A stretch of 42,643 nt of DNA from Prevotella sp. 885 (GCF_002265625.1 NZ_NOVE01000026.1:1-42643); one strand, 5' to 3'; counted from the first letter of the stretch, positions 7,995-16,504 are shown. The notes: generated from the letters alone by a model not told the origin. Made by a program: numbers and translations.

Positions 7995-9224
7995 TTACAG
8001 TTCGAGGTCGCCGCCGAACACTTCGTGCCAGGGCAGTCCCTGCTTGTTGAGCTGCTCCATGAACGGATCCGGATCGAACTCCTCTACGTTCCATACGCCC
8101 GGCTTGCGCCACAGTCCCTTGAAGAACATCATGGCACCGATCATTGCGGGAACGCCGGTTGTGTAGCTTACGCCCTGCATGCCGGTCTCCTTGTATGCAG
8201 CCTCGTGTGAGCAGTTGTTATATACGTAGTAAGTCTGCTCCTTGCCCTCGTTGTCGATACCACGGATGCGGCAACCGATAGAGGTCTGTCCGTCGTAGTT
8301 CTCGCCGAGGTCCTGCGGGTTAGGCAGCACAGCCTTGAGGAACTGCAGCGGTACAATCTTCACCTTCACCTTCTCTGAAGGATTGTCAGCGAGCGGAGCC
8401 TCGTATGTGATCTCGTCGATGCGAGACATTCCGAGGTTCTGGATGCAGTCGAGATATGTGAGATACTGCTGACCGAAAGTCATCCAGAAGCGGGCACGCT
8501 TGATGGTGGGATAGTTCTTTACGAGGCTCTCAATCTCCTCGTGGTGGAGCAGATAGCTCTCCTTCGGACCGATTTCGGGATAGTTGAGCGGCTTGTGTAT
8601 TTCGAGCGGAGCAGTCTCCACCCACTTGCCGTCTTCCCAATAGAGACCCTTCTGAGTGATCTCACGGATGTTTATCTCAGGGTTGAAGTTAGTGGCGAAA
8701 GCCTTGTGATGGTTGCCGGCGTTGCAGTCCACGATGTCAAGATACTGAATCTCCTTGAAGTGGTGCTTTGCTGCGTAAGCTGTGAAGATGCTTGTCACGC
8801 CCGGGTCGAATCCGCAACCGAGGATAGCGGTCAGTCCGGCATCCTCGAAGCGCTTCTTGTAAGCCCACTGCCATGAATACTCGAAGTGAGCCTCATCCTT
8901 CGGCTCATAGTTGGCAGTGTCGAGATATGAGCATCCGCATGCCAGACAAGCCTCCATGATGGTGAGGTCCTGATAAGGCAGGGCGAGATTGATGACAAGT
9001 TCCGGCTTGTAGTCGTTGAAGAGAGCCTTCAGCTGTTCCACGTCATCAGCGTCCACCTGCGCGGTCTTGATGTTGGGGTTGCCGATTGCCTCAACAATCT
9101 TGTCGCACTTCGACTTGGTGCGGCTGGCTATCATAAAGTCAGTGAAGACATCAGCGTTCTGGGCTATCTTGAACGCTGCAACGGTAGCGACGCCACCGGC
9201 GCCGATCATTAATACTTTTCCCAT
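7995..9224 (-). CDS. Saccharopine dehydrogenase-family protein, probably carboxynorspermidine dehydrogenase
   Basis: The 409-residue product opens with a Rossmann motif (GKVLMIGAGGVATVAAFKIA) and has the family segments YLDTANYEPKDE and GCGFDPGVTSIF. In Bacteroidota these belong to carboxy(nor)spermidine dehydrogenases, which reduce the Schiff base of aspartate semialdehyde and a diamine on the way to spermidine or norspermidine. A longer in-frame start at 9284 exists. I choose 9224 because the Rossmann strand begins there and the added 20 residues are Asn/Lys-rich and overlap the upstream gene. The partner decarboxylase is not in the window. Which polyamine is made is inference. Confidence 0.85.
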   Translation of the reverse strand: MGKVLMIGAGGVATVAAFKIAQNADVFTDFMIASRTKSKCDKIVEAIGNPNIKTAQVDADDVEQLKALFNDYKPELVINLALPYQDLTIMEACLACGCSYLDTANYEPKDEAHFEYSWQWAYKKRFEDAGLTAILGCGFDPGVTSIFTAYAAKHHFKEIQYLDIVDCNAGNHHKAFATNFNPEINIREITQKGLYWEDGKWVETAPLEIHKPLNYPEIGPKESYLLHHEEIESLVKNYPTIKRARFWMTFGQQYLTYLDCIQNLGMSRIDEITYEAPLADNPSEKVKVKIVPLQFLKAVLPNPQDLGENYDGQTSIGCRIRGIDNEGKEQTYYVYNNCSHEAAYKETGMQGVSYTTGVPAMIGAMMFFKGLWRKPGVWNVEEFDPDPFMEQLNKQGLPWHEVFGGDLEL

Positions 9225-9270
9225 TTCGTCGTTGTTTTTTATTTGATTGTTATTGTTATATTTCTGATTC

Positions 9271-9879
9271 TTATATCTCGTCACCCTTTATTCCGAGTGC
9301 GTTCATCAGCGAATAGCCGAGTATTTCCTGCTTGAAGTTGCCGCCTGAGAGCGGCTGCATGGCGAAGAGCGTTATGCGTTTCTCCTCGTCGTCGATGTCA
9401 CGCAGGGCGTGTCTTATCTCTTCCCACAGCGGCGCGTGCTCTGCATTGGGCACAGCCATCACGCGGTGTACGTCCTTATGGTTGACCACCGTCTTGAGGA
9501 CATCGAGGAAGAAGTCGTCGTGCTTCACCACTTCCTCCACGGGATAAGAGCTGATGATGAACTCTCCGAGCGTATCCTTGAAAGCCTTGGCGTTGAGGTC
9601 AGTCTCGTACGAACCCGGATTGAAGTTGTCGAGAGCAGTCTTCTCCTTCGAGTGGATGAATATCACCTGCGTCTCTCCGTCCGAGTCGCGTCCCTCGCGC
9701 ATTCCTCCGTCGAGCGCTATGCAGTCAATCCATCTTGCCGTATCGGCTTTCTGAATGCGTCTGCCTATCATTCTCTCGAAGTTGACGATAAGGTTGAAGG
9801 CGACATTGTCCACGTAGTCGCCGTCAACGAGAATTATGTTGCGGCTCCATTTGGTATTGTTGAAGTCCTGTATATTCAT
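9271..9879 (-). CDS. Conserved protein of unknown function (DUF6621-like)
   Basis: A 202-residue cytoplasmic protein without signal peptide or membrane segment. It begins MNIQDFNNTKWSRNIILVDG and contains an IILVDGDYVDNVAFNLIVNFERMIGR segment, possibly a Rossmann-like strand and helix. I believe it belongs to a Bacteroidales-restricted family (DUF6621), but that is from memory. It is first in an operon with the polyamine gene (47 bases) and recA. Its promoter lies at 9941-9971. No catalytic motif is obvious. Confidence 0.75.
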   Translation of the reverse strand: MNIQDFNNTKWSRNIILVDGDYVDNVAFNLIVNFERMIGRRIQKADTARWIDCIALDGGMREGRDSDGETQVIFIHSKEKTALDNFNPGSYETDLNAKAFKDTLGEFIISSYPVEEVVKHDDFFLDVLKTVVNHKDVHRVMAVPNAEHAPLWEEIRHALRDIDDEEKRITLFAMQPLSGGNFKQEILGYSLMNALGIKGDEI

Positions 9880-9940
9880 GTCTTGTTAAGTTTGGTAGTG
9901 GCAGTAGTATGTCCACATTTCCTCATTATAATATGTGAAG

Positions 9941-9972
9941 CAAATTTACGTATAAAAGTTGAGACCCACAAA
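9941..9972 (-). promoter_or_regulatory. Promoter of the three-gene recA operon
   Basis: The minus strand reads TAAATTTG (9941-9948) with TTTG at 9969-9972, 20 bases upstream. This is a good Bacteroidota promoter, giving a leader of about 60 bases before the first gene. The rest of 9880-10086 shows nothing else I can assign. Confidence 0.65.
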
Positions 9973-10086
9973 TGTTTGAGGGGGTTACATTATGCTAATC
10001 TATATTAATTTATCACGCTCTACACTTTTTTGATGATAAATCAGCTGTTTACTTTTCTAATACGTCTACCACAACAAAGCACCGAT

Positions 10087-11241
10087 TTAATCGTAATACA
10101 TAATGCTGCGTGCTTCGTAAACCGGTCCTTCCGTATCGTCCGCAGGTACCGTTTCGCGTCTGGTCCAGTTGCCGTGGTCGTCAATGCCCGTATACTTATA
10201 TGTAGTCTTCACATCCACCTTCTCCGGCTTGTCGGCTCCCATCTCCGTGTATTCACCGAGCAGGTGGTCGCTTGTCAGGAAGCCTGCCTCATTGTATGTG
10301 TAAGTGGTGACACACTCGCCCATGTCATTGGTGATACGCTTTTCCAGGAAACCGTTCTTGCCGTATACCAGTTTGAACGACGAAACCATGTCGTACTCGC
10401 CCTCTGTATATGCCGAGATTCGGCCTTGCTCATCGCGCTCAACGTTCTGATACCACTCATTGGTCTTAACACCGTTGATGGAGATAAGCTTGCCCTCCTC
10501 GTCGAAGTTGTAGCGTACCTTGTCGTATGCGGTTATCACCACTGCAGACTGTACGTTGCCCTTTAGTTCGAATAAAGCGAGATCGCCCTTGCCGATGGTC
10601 TTCTCCTCCTCGGTGAGATTCTTCATCCTTGCCTCTGCGCTCTTCTCGCATATTGTGGTCATGCCTTCGTCGTTGGTGACAACGATTTTCACAATGCGGT
10701 CCATGTTATACAGTCTCCTGATGTAACGCTTGTAGTTGCGTTCGCCGTGTGAAGCAGATTTCAGACCAGATCCGGAGAAGTTGCCTCCGAGTGTGTAGGT
10801 GTTGTAAGGTCCGTAATTGGTGATGAGCACTCCGTCCTTGTCCAGTCCGCAGACATGTATCTTTTCGCCATTGTCGAATGCTCCTTTCACGTCTTCAGAC
10901 AACGTGGATGCGTAGCGTGCAGAACTACCGTTTTCGTTGATGTAGCAGTTGCCGTCCTTCTTGAAATTGATGGTGCCCTTAGTTATGGTTTTGCCTTTCA
11001 TGACCTCGCACTCCACCTCGAAGCTCTCGCGTTCATCCAGCAGCTTCTGATACTTCGAGTAGTCGTCTTCTATTGTGCCTTCCTTCGTCATCTGTGCGTT
11101 TTCTGCGAACATTGAAGGAATCTCTCCGAAGATACCTTTGCCCGTAAACTTGAATCCTTCTATTTCCTTAGAAGAGTCGCTGCATGATGCCAGCACAAGC
11201 ACGAGCAGCAGCGTGAACAATGTTGAGATAGTTTTTTTCAT
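10087..11241 (-). CDS. Lipoprotein with YD-repeat-like strands
   Basis: A 384-residue protein with a lipoprotein signal: a hydrophobic stretch ending LVLASC with Cys20 as the lipidated residue, then SDSSKE. The C-terminal third has repeated strand-turn units of the RHS/YD type, for example YDEQGRIS-like, YGKNGFLEKRITND and TYNEAGFLTSDHL, plus GIDDHGNWTRRE. Such proteins are common Bacteroidota envelope lipoproteins with no known activity. The Ser-Asp-rich residues after Cys fit export to the outer membrane, but this is uncertain. No TAnnTTTG element is apparent directly upstream; the pta-ackA terminator hairpin lies there instead. Confidence 0.8.
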   Translation of the reverse strand: MKKTISTLFTLLLVLVLASCSDSSKEIEGFKFTGKGIFGEIPSMFAENAQMTKEGTIEDDYSKYQKLLDERESFEVECEVMKGKTITKGTINFKKDGNCYINENGSSARYASTLSEDVKGAFDNGEKIHVCGLDKDGVLITNYGPYNTYTLGGNFSGSGLKSASHGERNYKRYIRRLYNMDRIVKIVVTNDEGMTTICEKSAEARMKNLTEEEKTIGKGDLALFELKGNVQSAVVITAYDKVRYNFDEEGKLISINGVKTNEWYQNVERDEQGRISAYTEGEYDMVSSFKLVYGKNGFLEKRITNDMGECVTTYTYNEAGFLTSDHLLGEYTEMGADKPEKVDVKTTYKYTGIDDHGNWTRRETVPADDTEGPVYEARSIMYYD

Positions 11242-11270
11242 ATTAATGTAGTTTTAGGTAGTGATTATAC

Positions 11271-11320
11271 AAAAAGAGGGTGTCGCAAATCTTTATGTTT
11301 GATTTTCGATACCCTCTTTT
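11271..11320 (-). terminator. Terminator after pta-ackA
   Basis: On the minus strand AAAAGAGGGTATCG (11307-11320) pairs, with one mismatch, with CGACACCCTCTTTTT (11271-11285). An inner AAATC/GATTT pair extends the stem and the second arm ends in a T-run. Confidence 0.75.
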
Positions 11321-11368
11321 GTTGTTGATTGTGTTATTGTAAGTTCTTTCTTAGCAGAATTTCTTCTC

Positions 11369-12565
11369 TTACTTCTGGAGCAAAGCCATAGTGTCCTTTG
11401 CGATCATCAGCTCCTCGTCAGTCGGGATTACGCATACCGTAACCTTTGAGTCGGGAGTGGAGATGATGGCCTCTTCGCCGCGAACCTTGTTGGCCTCCTC
11501 ATCAATCTTGATGCCGAGGAACTCAAGGTCAGAGCAAGCCTCGAGACGTGTGCCCACCTGGTTCTCGCCAACACCGGCAGTCCATACGATGATGTCAACG
11601 CCACCCATAGCGGCTGCGTAAGCACCGATGTACTTCTTGATGCGGTAGTTGTACATTTTGAGAGCGAGCTTTGCACGTTCGTTGCCCTCAGCAGCAGCGT
11701 TCTCAATCTCGCGCATGTCAGAAGAGATGCCGGTGATGCCGAGCACGCCGCTCTCCTTGTTGAGGAAGTCAGCCATCTCCTGCGGCTTCTTGCCGAGCTT
11801 CTCCATGAGGAAGGTTACGGCAGACGGGTCGATGTCGCCAGAACGGCTACCCATCATAACGCCAGCGAGCGGAGTCAGACCCATAGATGTGTCGACGCAC
11901 TTGCCGAACTTAACGGCAGAAACGCTGGCACCGTTGCCGATGTGGCAGGTGATGATGCGCTGTGTCTTGATGTCACGACCGAGGTATTCGCAGACGCGCT
12001 GCGATACGTAGCGGTGGCTGGTTCCGTGGAAGCCGTAGCGACGTACGTGATACTTCTCGTACAGCTCATAAGGAATGGCGTAGAGGTAAGCGTAGTCTGG
12101 CATTGTGCTGTGGAAAGCGTTGTCGAAGACGCAGACCTGCGGCACGTTGGGCATGAGCTTGTCCACGGCACGCAGACCCTTGAGGTGACCTGCGTTGTGA
12201 ACAGGAGCGAGGTCGCAGAGGCTCTCGATGCCGTCCTCTACAGACTTGTCCACGATGACGCTCTTCTCGAAGAGGTCGCCACCCTGCACGATACGGTGTC
12301 CTACAGCGTCGATCTCGTCGAGGCTCTTGATGGCACCGATCTCAGGATCGAGGAGGCACTGGAACACGAAGTTGACGCCTTCCTTGTGGTCCGGCATGTC
12401 GTGCATAATCTTCTTCTTCTCGCCGTTGGGGAGAGTCACCTTAATGAATGCCTCGTCGAGGCCGATACGCTCAACACCGCCTGCAGCCAGCACGGAGTTG
12501 TCGTCCATATTGTAAAGCTTGTACTTGATGGAAGAACTTCCACAGTTAAGCACTAAGATTTTCAT
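11369..12565 (-). CDS. ackA: Acetate kinase
   Basis: AckA converts acetyl phosphate and ADP to acetate and ATP. The 398-residue product has the N-terminal LNCGSSSIKYKL phosphate-binding motif, the RYGFHGTSH signature, ITCHIGNGASVSA, the MGLTPLAGVMMGSRSGDIDP segment and the C-terminal VWTAGVGEN. Length and start (MKILVLNCG) are typical. It follows pta by 42 bases on the same strand, the standard arrangement for overflow acetate production in fermenting Bacteroidota. Confidence 0.98.
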   Translation of the reverse strand: MKILVLNCGSSSIKYKLYNMDDNSVLAAGGVERIGLDEAFIKVTLPNGEKKKIMHDMPDHKEGVNFVFQCLLDPEIGAIKSLDEIDAVGHRIVQGGDLFEKSVIVDKSVEDGIESLCDLAPVHNAGHLKGLRAVDKLMPNVPQVCVFDNAFHSTMPDYAYLYAIPYELYEKYHVRRYGFHGTSHRYVSQRVCEYLGRDIKTQRIITCHIGNGASVSAVKFGKCVDTSMGLTPLAGVMMGSRSGDIDPSAVTFLMEKLGKKPQEMADFLNKESGVLGITGISSDMREIENAAAEGNERAKLALKMYNYRIKKYIGAYAAAMGGVDIIVWTAGVGENQVGTRLEACSDLEFLGIKIDEEANKVRGEEAIISTPDSKVTVCVIPTDEELMIAKDTMALLQK

Positions 12566-12607
12566 ATTATGAGTTTTGATTTTTGATTTATTTGTAATAA
12601 CGCGACA

Positions 12608-13618
12608 TTACTTCTTTGCGTCCATTGCCTGGCAAGCTGTGATTGCTACCATGTAGTAGATGTCATCCACTGAGCAACCGCGTGAGAGGTCGTTCACCGG
12701 ACGGGCGATACCCTGGAGAATCGGGCCGATGGCGATGGCGTCGCCGAGGCGCTGAACCAGCTTGTATGAGATGTTGCCCACCTCGAGGCAGGGAACAACG
12801 AGGACGTTGGCGTGGCCTGCGATGGGGCTGCCGGGAGCCTTCTTCTCGCCTACAGCAGGAACGAGGGCTGCGTCAGCCTGAAGCTCGCCGTCGAGCTTGA
12901 GGTCAGGAGCGAGTTCGTGAGCGATGCGTGTGGCCTCCACTACCTTGTCCACAACCTCGTGCTTTGCCGAACCCTTTGTAGAGAAGCTGAGCATAGCAAC
13001 GCGCGGATCCTGAATGCCGGCTACCGAGCGGGCTGTCTGTGCTGTGCAGACGGCAATCTGTGCCAGCTGGTCAGCTGTAGGCATCGGAGTTACGGCAACG
13101 TCGCCCATTACGATGATGCCGTCGTCGCCGTACTGATGCTCGTGTGTGAGCATAAGCATGGCTCCACTAACACATGTCACGCCTGGTGCACACTTGATAA
13201 TCTGGAGAGCGGGACGAAGAGTGTCGCCCGTTGTGCTGAGAGCGCCAGAGATCTGTCCGTCTGCACCTTCAGTCTTGATGATCATACATCCGAGGTAGAG
13301 CGGGTTCTTCACCAGCTCGCGAGCCTGCTCGATGGTCATGCCCTTCTTCTTGCGAAGTTCTGCGAGCAGTTCGGCATACTCCTCTGCCTTGGGGTTGTTC
13401 AGCGGATCGACGATGGTGGCCTTGTCGATGTTGTGGAGGTCCCACTTCTCTGCGAGGCTCTTCAGCTCGTCGGGGTTGCCGATAAGAATAAGGTTGGCGA
13501 GGTCGTCGGCCAGTACACGGTCGGCAGCTCTAAGTGTGCGCTCCTCTGTTGCTTCAGGGAGCACGATGCGCTGTTTGTCGCTCTTTGCGCGCGCAACGAT
13601 GTGTTCAAGTAAATTCAT
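12608..13618 (-). CDS. pta: Phosphate acetyltransferase
   Basis: Pta exchanges CoA of acetyl-CoA for phosphate, making acetyl phosphate for AckA. The 336-residue product is the short, single-domain form with no N-terminal regulatory domains. Visible family segments are RIVLPEATEERTLRAADRV, GCMIIKTEGADGQISGALSTTGDTLRPALQ and SFSTKGSAKHE, with LVVPCLEVGNISYKLVQRL near the C terminus. It is first in the pta-ackA operon. A minus-strand -7 element is seen at 13713-13720. Confidence 0.97.
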   Translation of the reverse strand: MNLLEHIVARAKSDKQRIVLPEATEERTLRAADRVLADDLANLILIGNPDELKSLAEKWDLHNIDKATIVDPLNNPKAEEYAELLAELRKKKGMTIEQARELVKNPLYLGCMIIKTEGADGQISGALSTTGDTLRPALQIIKCAPGVTCVSGAMLMLTHEHQYGDDGIIVMGDVAVTPMPTADQLAQIAVCTAQTARSVAGIQDPRVAMLSFSTKGSAKHEVVDKVVEATRIAHELAPDLKLDGELQADAALVPAVGEKKAPGSPIAGHANVLVVPCLEVGNISYKLVQRLGDAIAIGPILQGIARPVNDLSRGCSVDDIYYMVAITACQAMDAKK

Positions 13619-13712
13619 AATTTTCTTTTATAGAATACTTAAAAGTTTATTGTCAAGGTGATGGTGTATAGTACGATTTCGCTTATACTGCGAGATTGTC
13701 ACATACACTTTG

Positions 13713-13720
13713 CAAAAGTA
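13713..13720 (-). promoter_or_regulatory. -7 element of pta-ackA
   Basis: The minus strand reads TACTTTTG, matching TAnnTTTG. A TTG lies at 13744-13746 but with a long spacing of 23. The leader would be about 90 bases. Confidence 0.5.
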
Positions 13721-13916
13721 GTAAATTATTTTCATACGAGTGGCAATAGGGCTCAATTAATTTGCTCTACAGCCCTTGTTGCTTTCTTGTCTGCTTACAT
13801 GGCTTTTTTTTCTTTAAAAGTCAAGTTCTGATGGTTGTTTTCTATTAAAATAAACCTCAAAAGGAAATTCCGACCAATTCTATGGATGAAAAACGTAAGA
13901 AAAGTAACAAAAACGC

Positions 13917-13947
13917 TTTGATGGTATTCCTTTTTGCTCTATCTTTG
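13917..13947 (+). promoter_or_regulatory. Promoter of the beta-barrel gene at 14018
   Basis: TTTG at 13917-13920 and TATCTTTG at 13940-13947 with 19 bases between: a very good Bacteroidota promoter. It lies inside an open frame starting at 13882, which argues that frame is not a gene. The rest of 13721-13916 holds only AT-rich sequence. Confidence 0.7.
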
Positions 13948-14017
13948 CAATCGGTATCAGTAATGATTCCGAATAAAGCTAAATCAAAATCAATTAACAA
14001 ACTAGATTCGTTTTATT

Positions 14018-14596
14018 ATGAAGAAGATTTTACTTATGGCAGTAGTGATGCTCGCATCTGTAGCATCTTACGCACAGCAGGCAGTCGGCACTTTCACATT
14101 GCAGCCGAAGATTGGTATGAACGTAGCATCCCTCACAAAGTCTGACGGCGCTGACCCGCGCATCGGTCTCGCAGCAGGTGTAGAGGCAGAATATCAGGCA
14201 ACTGACATCTTCAGCATCAGCGCTGGCTTGATTTACTCTATGCAGGGTAACAAGTATGAGGAGAAGGGTATCACTTCAACTCAGAAGCTCGACTACATCA
14301 ACATTCCTATCCTCGCTAACGTATATGTAACAAAGGGTCTTGCCGTTAAGCTCGGTATCCAGCCTGCATTCAATGTTAACGACAAGGTTAAGGTTAGCGG
14401 TGGTAGCACTTCTATAACAAAGGACAATACTGACGCTGAGTCATTCGACTTCTCTATCCCCGTTGGTCTCAGCTATGAGTATAGCAATGTTGTCTTCGAC
14501 GCTCGCTATAACTTCGGCGTAACAAAGGTATGGGACGGTGGCGATCCTATGAACAGCGTATTCCAGATTACTCTTGGTTACAAGTTCGCCCTCTAA
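14018..14596 (+). CDS. Outer-membrane beta-barrel (PorT-like) protein
   Basis: A 192-residue protein with signal peptide MKKILLMAVVMLASVASYAQ and a small beta-barrel typical of the Bacteroidota outer membrane beta-barrel family. It begins TFTLQPKIGMNVASLTKSDG, has IFSISAGLIYSMQGNKYEEKG and LDYINIPILANVYVTKGLAVKLGIQPAFN, and a last strand FQITLGYKFAL. The complete terminal strand suggests the stop at 14594-14596 is native. An IS begins one base later. The promoter is at 13917-13947. Its role in the outer membrane is not known. Confidence 0.85.
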   Translation: MKKILLMAVVMLASVASYAQQAVGTFTLQPKIGMNVASLTKSDGADPRIGLAAGVEAEYQATDIFSISAGLIYSMQGNKYEEKGITSTQKLDYINIPILANVYVTKGLAVKLGIQPAFNVNDKVKVSGGSTSITKDNTDAESFDFSIPVGLSYEYSNVVFDARYNFGVTKVWDGGDPMNSVFQITLGYKFAL

Positions 14597-14662
14597 TCGG
14601 CTCACCCGATAAACCCAGGGGGAAGAATCTTTGATTCTACAGAAAATTTATACCTTTGTGCC

Positions 14663-15043
14663 ATGAATAATCAAGGACTATTAGCATTGGCACAGTTAAT
14701 CCTGCCATCAGAGATACTTACAAATTTTGAAGTAGTACGTGTAGAAGAAGAGGCTTCCCTTATCCGCATCTATCTTGACGAATCGGTTAAGGCTGAATAT
14801 AAGGAGAACCCTGAGATTGAATCCAAAGGGTTCTGTGAAGCCGTAACCATACGTGACTTCCCGATCCGCGACAAAGGTGTTGATCTGATCGTCAGAAGAC
14901 GCAAATGGTACGACAAGCAGAATAACCGATACTTCTCCGACTCTTATGAGCTGAAGGCTGAAGGAACTCGCTACTCCAAGGAGTTTGCGGCTTTTTTAAA
15001 AGGAGTGTATGGAGACGATTCCTACGACCTCCCGTTCGCTTGA
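14663..15043 (+). CDS. IS transposase N-terminal region (ORF A)
   Basis: A 126-residue protein that matches in style the N-terminal region of ISAon1-family transposases. It has an acidic start (MNNQGLLALAQLILPSEILTNF) and the segment IRDFPIRDKGVDLIVRRRKWYDK, likely part of the DNA-binding region. The ATG lies 4 bases after the -7 element, so the message should be leaderless. It overlaps ORF B by 35 bases in a different frame. Near the overlap is TTTTTTAAAAGGAG, which may act as a ribosome-binding site for ORF B or a slippage site. Confidence 0.85.
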   Translation: MNNQGLLALAQLILPSEILTNFEVVRVEEEASLIRIYLDESVKAEYKENPEIESKGFCEAVTIRDFPIRDKGVDLIVRRRKWYDKQNNRYFSDSYELKAEGTRYSKEFAAFLKGVYGDDSYDLPFA

Positions 15044-15992
15044 CCGCTATTATCACATAAACGGGGATACGTTTGAAAAGCAATACAAGGAAGTGCTCAG
15101 CGGCTATCGCGAGTGGTCCGAACTCTCGCATGCAGAAGATTGGCTTGTCTTTCCCGAAAACATAGGTGAAAGCATCTGTATTGACGAAACGGCTCCAAGT
15201 AACGGTGAACTGTACACAATAGTAAGCAACAGAACTTCACATGGAGGTAAAGGTACCATCATTGCTATTGTAAAAGGTGTGGCGGCAGATGTTGTCACAG
15301 AAGCACTTATGCGCATAGAAGAGGACAAGAGACTGATGGTTAAGGAGATAACAATGGACATGTCGAATTCCATGCGACTTATAGCCAGACGCTGTTTCCC
15401 GAATGCAATGCGTACCATAGACCGCTTTCATATACAGAAACTTGCATGTGATGCCTTGCAGGAGATGCGCATCGCGCATAGATGGGATGCCATTCAAGCA
15501 GACACGGACGCCAGGGAAGAGGCCAAATGTTTGGGTGAAGCATACACTCCAATTATGCTTGCAAACGGTGACACCCACAAGCAGTTGTTGGCTCGCAGCA
15601 GATATCTACTTTTCAAATCTGCCGACAAATGGACAGAAAGTCAGAGACAAAGAGCTGAGGTGCTCTTTGAAACGTATCCTGATCTTAAAGAAGCCTATTC
15701 GCTTACGCATTCATTAAGAATGATATTTTCCAAGAATACCGTCAAAGATGCAGCAAGACTCTCGCTTGCACGCTGGTATAACAAAGTGGACGACTCTGGT
15801 TTTAAGAGTTTCAATGTTATTGCCGCCACGCTTTACGAGCATTACGATGAAGTCTTGAACTTCTTTGTTAATAGGGCAACTAATGCTTTTGCAGAGTCAT
15901 TCAATGCTAAAATTAAGGCGTTTAGAGCTGCTTTAAGGGGAGTAACGGATATAAAGTTCTTTCTTTTCAGACTTACAAAGCTATATGCTTAA
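15009..15992 (+). CDS. ISAon1-family DDE transposase (ORF B)
   Basis: The catalytic transposase, 327 residues. An RNase H-like fold is suggested by the acidic triad: Asp in SICIDETAPSNGELY, Asp in TMDMSNSMRLIARRCFP, and Glu in NAFAESFNAKIKAFRAALRG, as in ISL3-type elements. The ATG is preceded at the right distance by AAAAGGAG, a strong Shine-Dalgarno, which is rare in Bacteroidota. It overlaps ORF A by 35 bases and lies +1 relative to its frame, so translation is by coupling or frameshift. The gene is intact, so the element may still move. Confidence 0.9.
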   Translation: METIPTTSRSLDRYYHINGDTFEKQYKEVLSGYREWSELSHAEDWLVFPENIGESICIDETAPSNGELYTIVSNRTSHGGKGTIIAIVKGVAADVVTEALMRIEEDKRLMVKEITMDMSNSMRLIARRCFPNAMRTIDRFHIQKLACDALQEMRIAHRWDAIQADTDAREEAKCLGEAYTPIMLANGDTHKQLLARSRYLLFKSADKWTESQRQRAEVLFETYPDLKEAYSLTHSLRMIFSKNTVKDAARLSLARWYNKVDDSGFKSFNVIAATLYEHYDEVLNFFVNRATNAFAESFNAKIKAFRAALRGVTDIKFFLFRLTKLYA

Positions 15993-16017
15993 TCCCCCTG
16001 GTTTATCGGGTGAGCCG

Positions 16018-16279
16018 AGTTCTGGGTGTGATGTTTATATCTAAAAAGAACAACAACTACATCTTCTTCAGATACTACCATTACTACTCTCCATTAAAAA
16101 GATCATATAGCTGGCTATGGACAAGTGCTGTAGTGGAAAGTGACCCGAGAAAGGCTAAAAGTTTGTATTTTGAAAGAAGCAATGAAACTGGTAAAATCGT
16201 TGTAAAGCGAGACGATGCAAATAGAGATTCTCGATTGCCAATTCGTCCGGTTTACGTAAAAAGAGCAGCAAAAGAATAA
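16018..16279 (+). pseudogene. C-terminal remnant of a FISUMP-type surface protein
   Basis: The reading frame continues out of the IS right end with no start of its own; the first GTG lies within the inverted repeat. The ~85 residues resemble the C-terminal part of Fibrobacter-succinogenes-major-paralogous-domain proteins: GVMFISKKNNNYIFF, then a YSWLWTSAVVESDPRKAKSLYF segment, and the closing RDSRLPIRPVYVKRAAKE. The N-terminal bulk is missing, and the flanks of the IS share no duplication, so the IS seems to have removed or replaced it. The family call is from pattern memory and moderately sure. A terminator follows at 16337. Confidence 0.55.
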
Positions 16280-16336
16280 CAGAACTGAATAACCATATCA
16301 ACTCCTCTTCCTCCAGTAGGGAAGGAGTGATATAAG

Positions 16337-16370
16337 AAAGTGGCGGAGGTCTCTGGTCTCCGCCACTTTT
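16337..16370 (+). terminator. Terminator of the truncated gene
   Basis: AAAGTGGCGGAG pairs with CTCCGCCACTTT across a loop of 9-10 bases, followed by T. It lies 57 bases after the stop at 16279. Confidence 0.75.
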
Positions 16371-16389
16371 ATACAAGATAGCCAATAAC

Positions 16390-16432
16390 GAAAAAAGCTG
16401 AACCTCAATTCTGAGATTCAGCTTTTTCTTTT
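16390..16432 (-). terminator. Terminator of tRNA-Cys
   Basis: On the minus strand AAAGCTGAATCTCA pairs with TGAGGTTCAGCTTT (14 bp with one G-T pair), loop GAAT, followed by TTT. It lies just downstream of the tRNA. Confidence 0.85.
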
Positions 16433-16433
16433 G

Positions 16434-16504
16434 AGGTACCTAGCAGAGTCGAACTGCTCTACACGGTTTTGCAGACCGTTACCTAACCGATCGGCCAAGG
16501 TACC
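16434..16504 (-). tRNA. tRNA-Cys (anticodon GCA)
   Basis: On the minus strand the acceptor stem GGTACCT pairs with AGGTACC with a T discriminator. The anticodon arm is ACGGT-CTGCAAA-ACCGT, reading anticodon GCA. The T arm is AGCAG-TTCGACT-CTGCT. CCA is not encoded. The gene is 71 bases long and flanked downstream by its own terminator. Confidence 0.96.

Larger units (their letters stand above)
14598..16017 (+). mobile_element. ISAon1-type (ISL3-like) insertion sequence with two ORFs
   Basis: Terminal inverted repeats are CGGCTCACCCGATAAACC followed by CAGGGGGA on the left (14598-) and the same sequence less one C on the right (to 16017). The element is 1420 bp. It carries its own promoter (TTTG 14630-14633, TACCTTTG 14651-14658) and two overlapping ORFs. 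The bases flanking the two ends (CCTCTAAT and AGTTCTGG) do not match, so no target-site duplication is visible. This suggests an adjacent deletion or recombination after insertion. Confidence 0.9.

Noticed and set aside
13882..14145. Frame starting MDEKRKKSNKN before the beta-barrel gene
   Set aside because: The promoter of the beta-barrel gene lies inside it and it overlaps that gene in another frame.
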